Shown here piece by piece: positions 61,253-64,000 of a stretch of DNA of 64,000 nucleotides (positions are counted from its first letter, which is position 1; every line of letters starts with the position of its first letter). The stretch covers positions 1 through 64,000 of the forward strand of contig OENT01000944.1 of NCBI GenBank assembly GCA_900239685.1, read 5' to 3'. The DNA is from Rotaria macrura. Taxonomy: Eukaryota > Rotifera > Eurotatoria > Philodinida > Philodinidae. The notes beneath the pieces were generated by a model. That model was not told where the DNA came from and did not search any database. It was given only the letters and a program-made list of their open reading frames with translations. Made by a program: the position numbers and the translations under genes.

Positions 61253-64000
61253 TATAAAGTACGATTCGCCAAAGATTAGATCAACGCAAAGAAGCTATTG
61301 AGTGGTTTAGCATTACTGCTTGGGTCATACAGCAAAAAAAGGAGATAATACTTAAGAACTTCAATTTGTTTTTGTTCGTGTGATTTAATAAAAGTTTTCT
61401 AATGTTCAAAGTTATTTAAAAGTTTCGATTTTCGACATATCACCTTTCGACATTTTCCTTTTCCATCAAACCCACTCCATTATAACTTTAGAGAAACAAA
61501 TCATAGTTTATTCGAATAATCATTTTAACTTGAAAAATGATAGATTTATAAATCAAAATCAAAAAGAAAGGTGTGGGTGTGGGTTATGTAGCGTGATCTC
61601 TATTTTCATTGTAACTCTTGCAACACACTGTCTCACTCGTACAAGCCAAAATACAGCACTCTGTTTGAATCATTTTCTTCCAAAATTTGAATTTACTGAC
61701 AGTCTGATGTTTCATTTTTGACATTTCTACTTTTTCTATATTTTTATTTTTCGCCGTTATTCAGGACAACCAAACATTTCATCATGGTACGCATGTCTAA
61801 CTGAACAAAATTGGTATAAAATGTCACTATATAGGTGGATTTTTCTTGTATAAAACCGACCTATAGAACTTTCTAGATTAGTTGAACTAGAATATTTCTG
61901 TGTGTTCTGACTATGGATACAGGAAGAAGTTTCTAAAGCGACATTTCAACTGGTATTTTCATATGGGTATTTCAGATAGGTTCAGATTCTTTTCATCGAA
62001 ATAGAAATGATAACAATAAAAAAACAAGTGAGCGTTGAAATGAATATGGAACCATCAACCTATTCTAATTCTCCAGGTTGCTCTAAGGAAATCTACAGTT
62101 CGAATTCTAGCATCATAAGAAATTAAAGTTTATTCAAATTTAAGCCCTCCTAAAAACAGCCACGGTTTGCCAAAAGCATACTTCTCGAGAAAATAGACAA
62201 AGGTCTGTTCTTCCAGAAATAGTATAAAGTTTTAATTTTTATATCGTTCTTACCAACAATTGTTTTACATTTCTGTCACAAGCCACCCGAAAATAAGCTC
62301 TTTTAGAAAAATCTACTTGTATAATTTTAGTGTCATTTTTACAGAGTAGTCATGAAAATTGCGATCTATTCCTTCTGCTTAAAACAAAAGGACTCCGTGA
62401 CACCTTGCATCTTGATATAATCTTCCGAAAAATAAAACGAATTAAACATACATAGTGAGCCAAGACAGAACAATTTTGCTATACCCAATCAGTAACTTTC
62501 CACCCTTGTTGAATTTGATATTTCACTCGTACATCGCGTTATAAGACTGAAAATTTTATCATAAATTTTCCATCAGAAACCAAACATATTCTGAAAATTT
62601 CATGCTAATTAAATGTTCCTAGATCAAGATCGTATTTAAACGTACGAGGGAGTGAACTTGAAAATTCATAGTAGAGATAAAAAAAAGTTCTACAGCGTGT
62701 TGGAGCCGTCACTCAATGAAATATCATCTATGTTAATTGAAAATAATGTAAATATCTATCGATCATGAACAGCAACAGTTATGATATTCTCATGGCTACA
62801 AACACTTGATCTATGGAATACATCGGATTATGTTTAGGAGTAATTGAAATTTTTATTTATATCCTATTTGCTCGAATAGAATTTGTAATAAGCCATATTA
62901 AAAATTCAATGACTCACGATGCATACGTGAAAGAATAAAGATCTCATGTTCAACGATTAATATCTATATTTTAGGTTTCTATGCTTTATGATAGTATTCA
63001 CTGAACCTAGATTTACTGATCAAAGGCCTTTTTTCGTAGATTTATTTGAATACGATGGCATGTAATGACTAGTTCGTTTTCTTTTATACTGATTTCTTTT
63101 TGTCTTGCTTGACTATCAGGTTTTTGTGCAGTTTTGTGAGATTTGTTTGTTCGTAATTTAACAATCTATGATCAATCATATTTCTATGAAGATGTCGTGC
63201 AGTAAAATGTTTCTCATTCTGATACTTGAAAAGTTAAAAATGACAGAGAAGAAAAGTATGTATCTACAAGTATATACAAATAAAATCTTTTACGAGTTCG
63301 AAGCCTATTCAAAGCATCTAATTCATAGATAAAATATTTGATGAAATTCAATAGGGAGAATTTATCATGATTGTTACTAAGCTAGCCGTTGCGTTTCATC
63401 ATTTTATATTGTGTATTACTGAGAATGCTATAGAACTAAGTTGAAATAATACATAATCTAATCAAGATTAGCAAATAAGCAAGAAATTTTGGTATTTGAT
63501 TTTTGAAGAATTTTCACATAATGACAATTTACACTCGAAATTGTTATTTGATAGACTCGCTTATATTAAAGCACTTGGAAGTATTTCGTTTATATGGCTT
63601 ATATCTTCGACTTATTGAAACTCTGATAAGGCTTCTTCCACTCAGGTGCTGTGCATTTCAATGAGTGCCCAAATATTGAAGAATATAAAATGTATAGTTC
63701 ACCAGATACATATTTCGAATGGTCCCGATTGGATGAACTCTGAAGAACTCGAATAAGAAATGGTACGAACAATATATATATATATGCATTATATATTTGT
63801 GATTGCTCGTTCTATATTTCAGACTGATTCGAATCTATTTTATTTCTGTATTCAAGTACGTTTATCTTCGTCATGTCATTTCATTTACGAATATCAGTAC
63901 ACATTTATAAGTCAAATGAAATAATGAAGGGACAAAATAACCATGCTGAAGACTTCTAGTGTATTCAAATTTTTTCTATGAAAAGAACCTATGTCTCAAC
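61253..64000. other. gene-poor AT-rich stretch
   Basis: No supported gene to the right edge. The frame at 61,530-61,721 is featureless. A short TA run is at about 63,772. Confidence 0.5.

Overview
The window looks like nuclear DNA of a small invertebrate. A bdelloid rotifer (Adineta or Rotaria type) is my best guess. The evidence is the strong AT bias, compact genes with GT-AG introns mostly of 47-64 bp, an intron-containing opsin and a Na+/K+-type P-ATPase, and a gene mix often met in bdelloids (mono-ADP-ribosyltransferase, vWA, SRCR, farnesoic-acid-O-methyltransferase-like domain), set in a dense background of small DNA transposons. The genus is inference.

Layout. 0.5-1.3 kb: a vWA-domain gene (-), followed by a 511-bp inverted-repeat element. 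2.2-5.4 kb: an 806-bp inverted duplication carrying a secreted SRCR protein twice, one copy without its stop codon. 8.1-14.5 kb: a small unknown ORF (+), an eight-exon Transposase_21/Tnp2-like gene (-, 753 aa) and, 298 bp upstream of it on the same strand, a nine-exon coiled-coil/BEN-domain gene (466 aa). 14.5-26.8 kb: no intact gene, but a Tc1 element with a tRNA-derived insertion, a 953-bp TIR element and several small repeats. 26.8-31.6 kb: a seven-exon P-type ATPase (-, 1195 aa) with an intact reading frame but altered catalytic and ion-binding motifs. 31.6-41.4 kb: inverted-repeat elements and an N-centred palindrome with hammerhead-ribozyme-like cores. 41.4-42.2 kb: an ADP-ribosyltransferase (+). 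42-51 kb: repeats, a CCCH zinc-finger gene piece, a signal-peptide micro-ORF and a FAMeT-domain exon. 52,745-52,940 is an assembly gap. 54.9-56.2 kb: a four-exon opsin (-, 361 aa). 56-64 kb: very gene-poor, with a BED-type zinc-finger remnant and two tiny MITEs.

The exon chains of the transposase, BEN, ATPase and opsin genes were built by eye from GT-AG (once GC-AG) junctions. All four close in phase with no internal stop, which is strong internal support. There are no operons; the genes appear independent. The exception may be the transposase/BEN pair, whose orientation and spacing suggest a two-gene mobile element or its relic.

The most unusual signals are (1) an ATPase that keeps its phosphorylated Asp but has lost the TGES, PEGL and TGDG residues, (2) an opsin that keeps the retinal Lys at residue 296 but lacks the DRY, NPxxY and TM2-Asp residues, and (3) a crowd of short inverted-repeat elements, each filled with many copies of its own private short word, several sharing CCCANGT ends and 2-bp target duplications.
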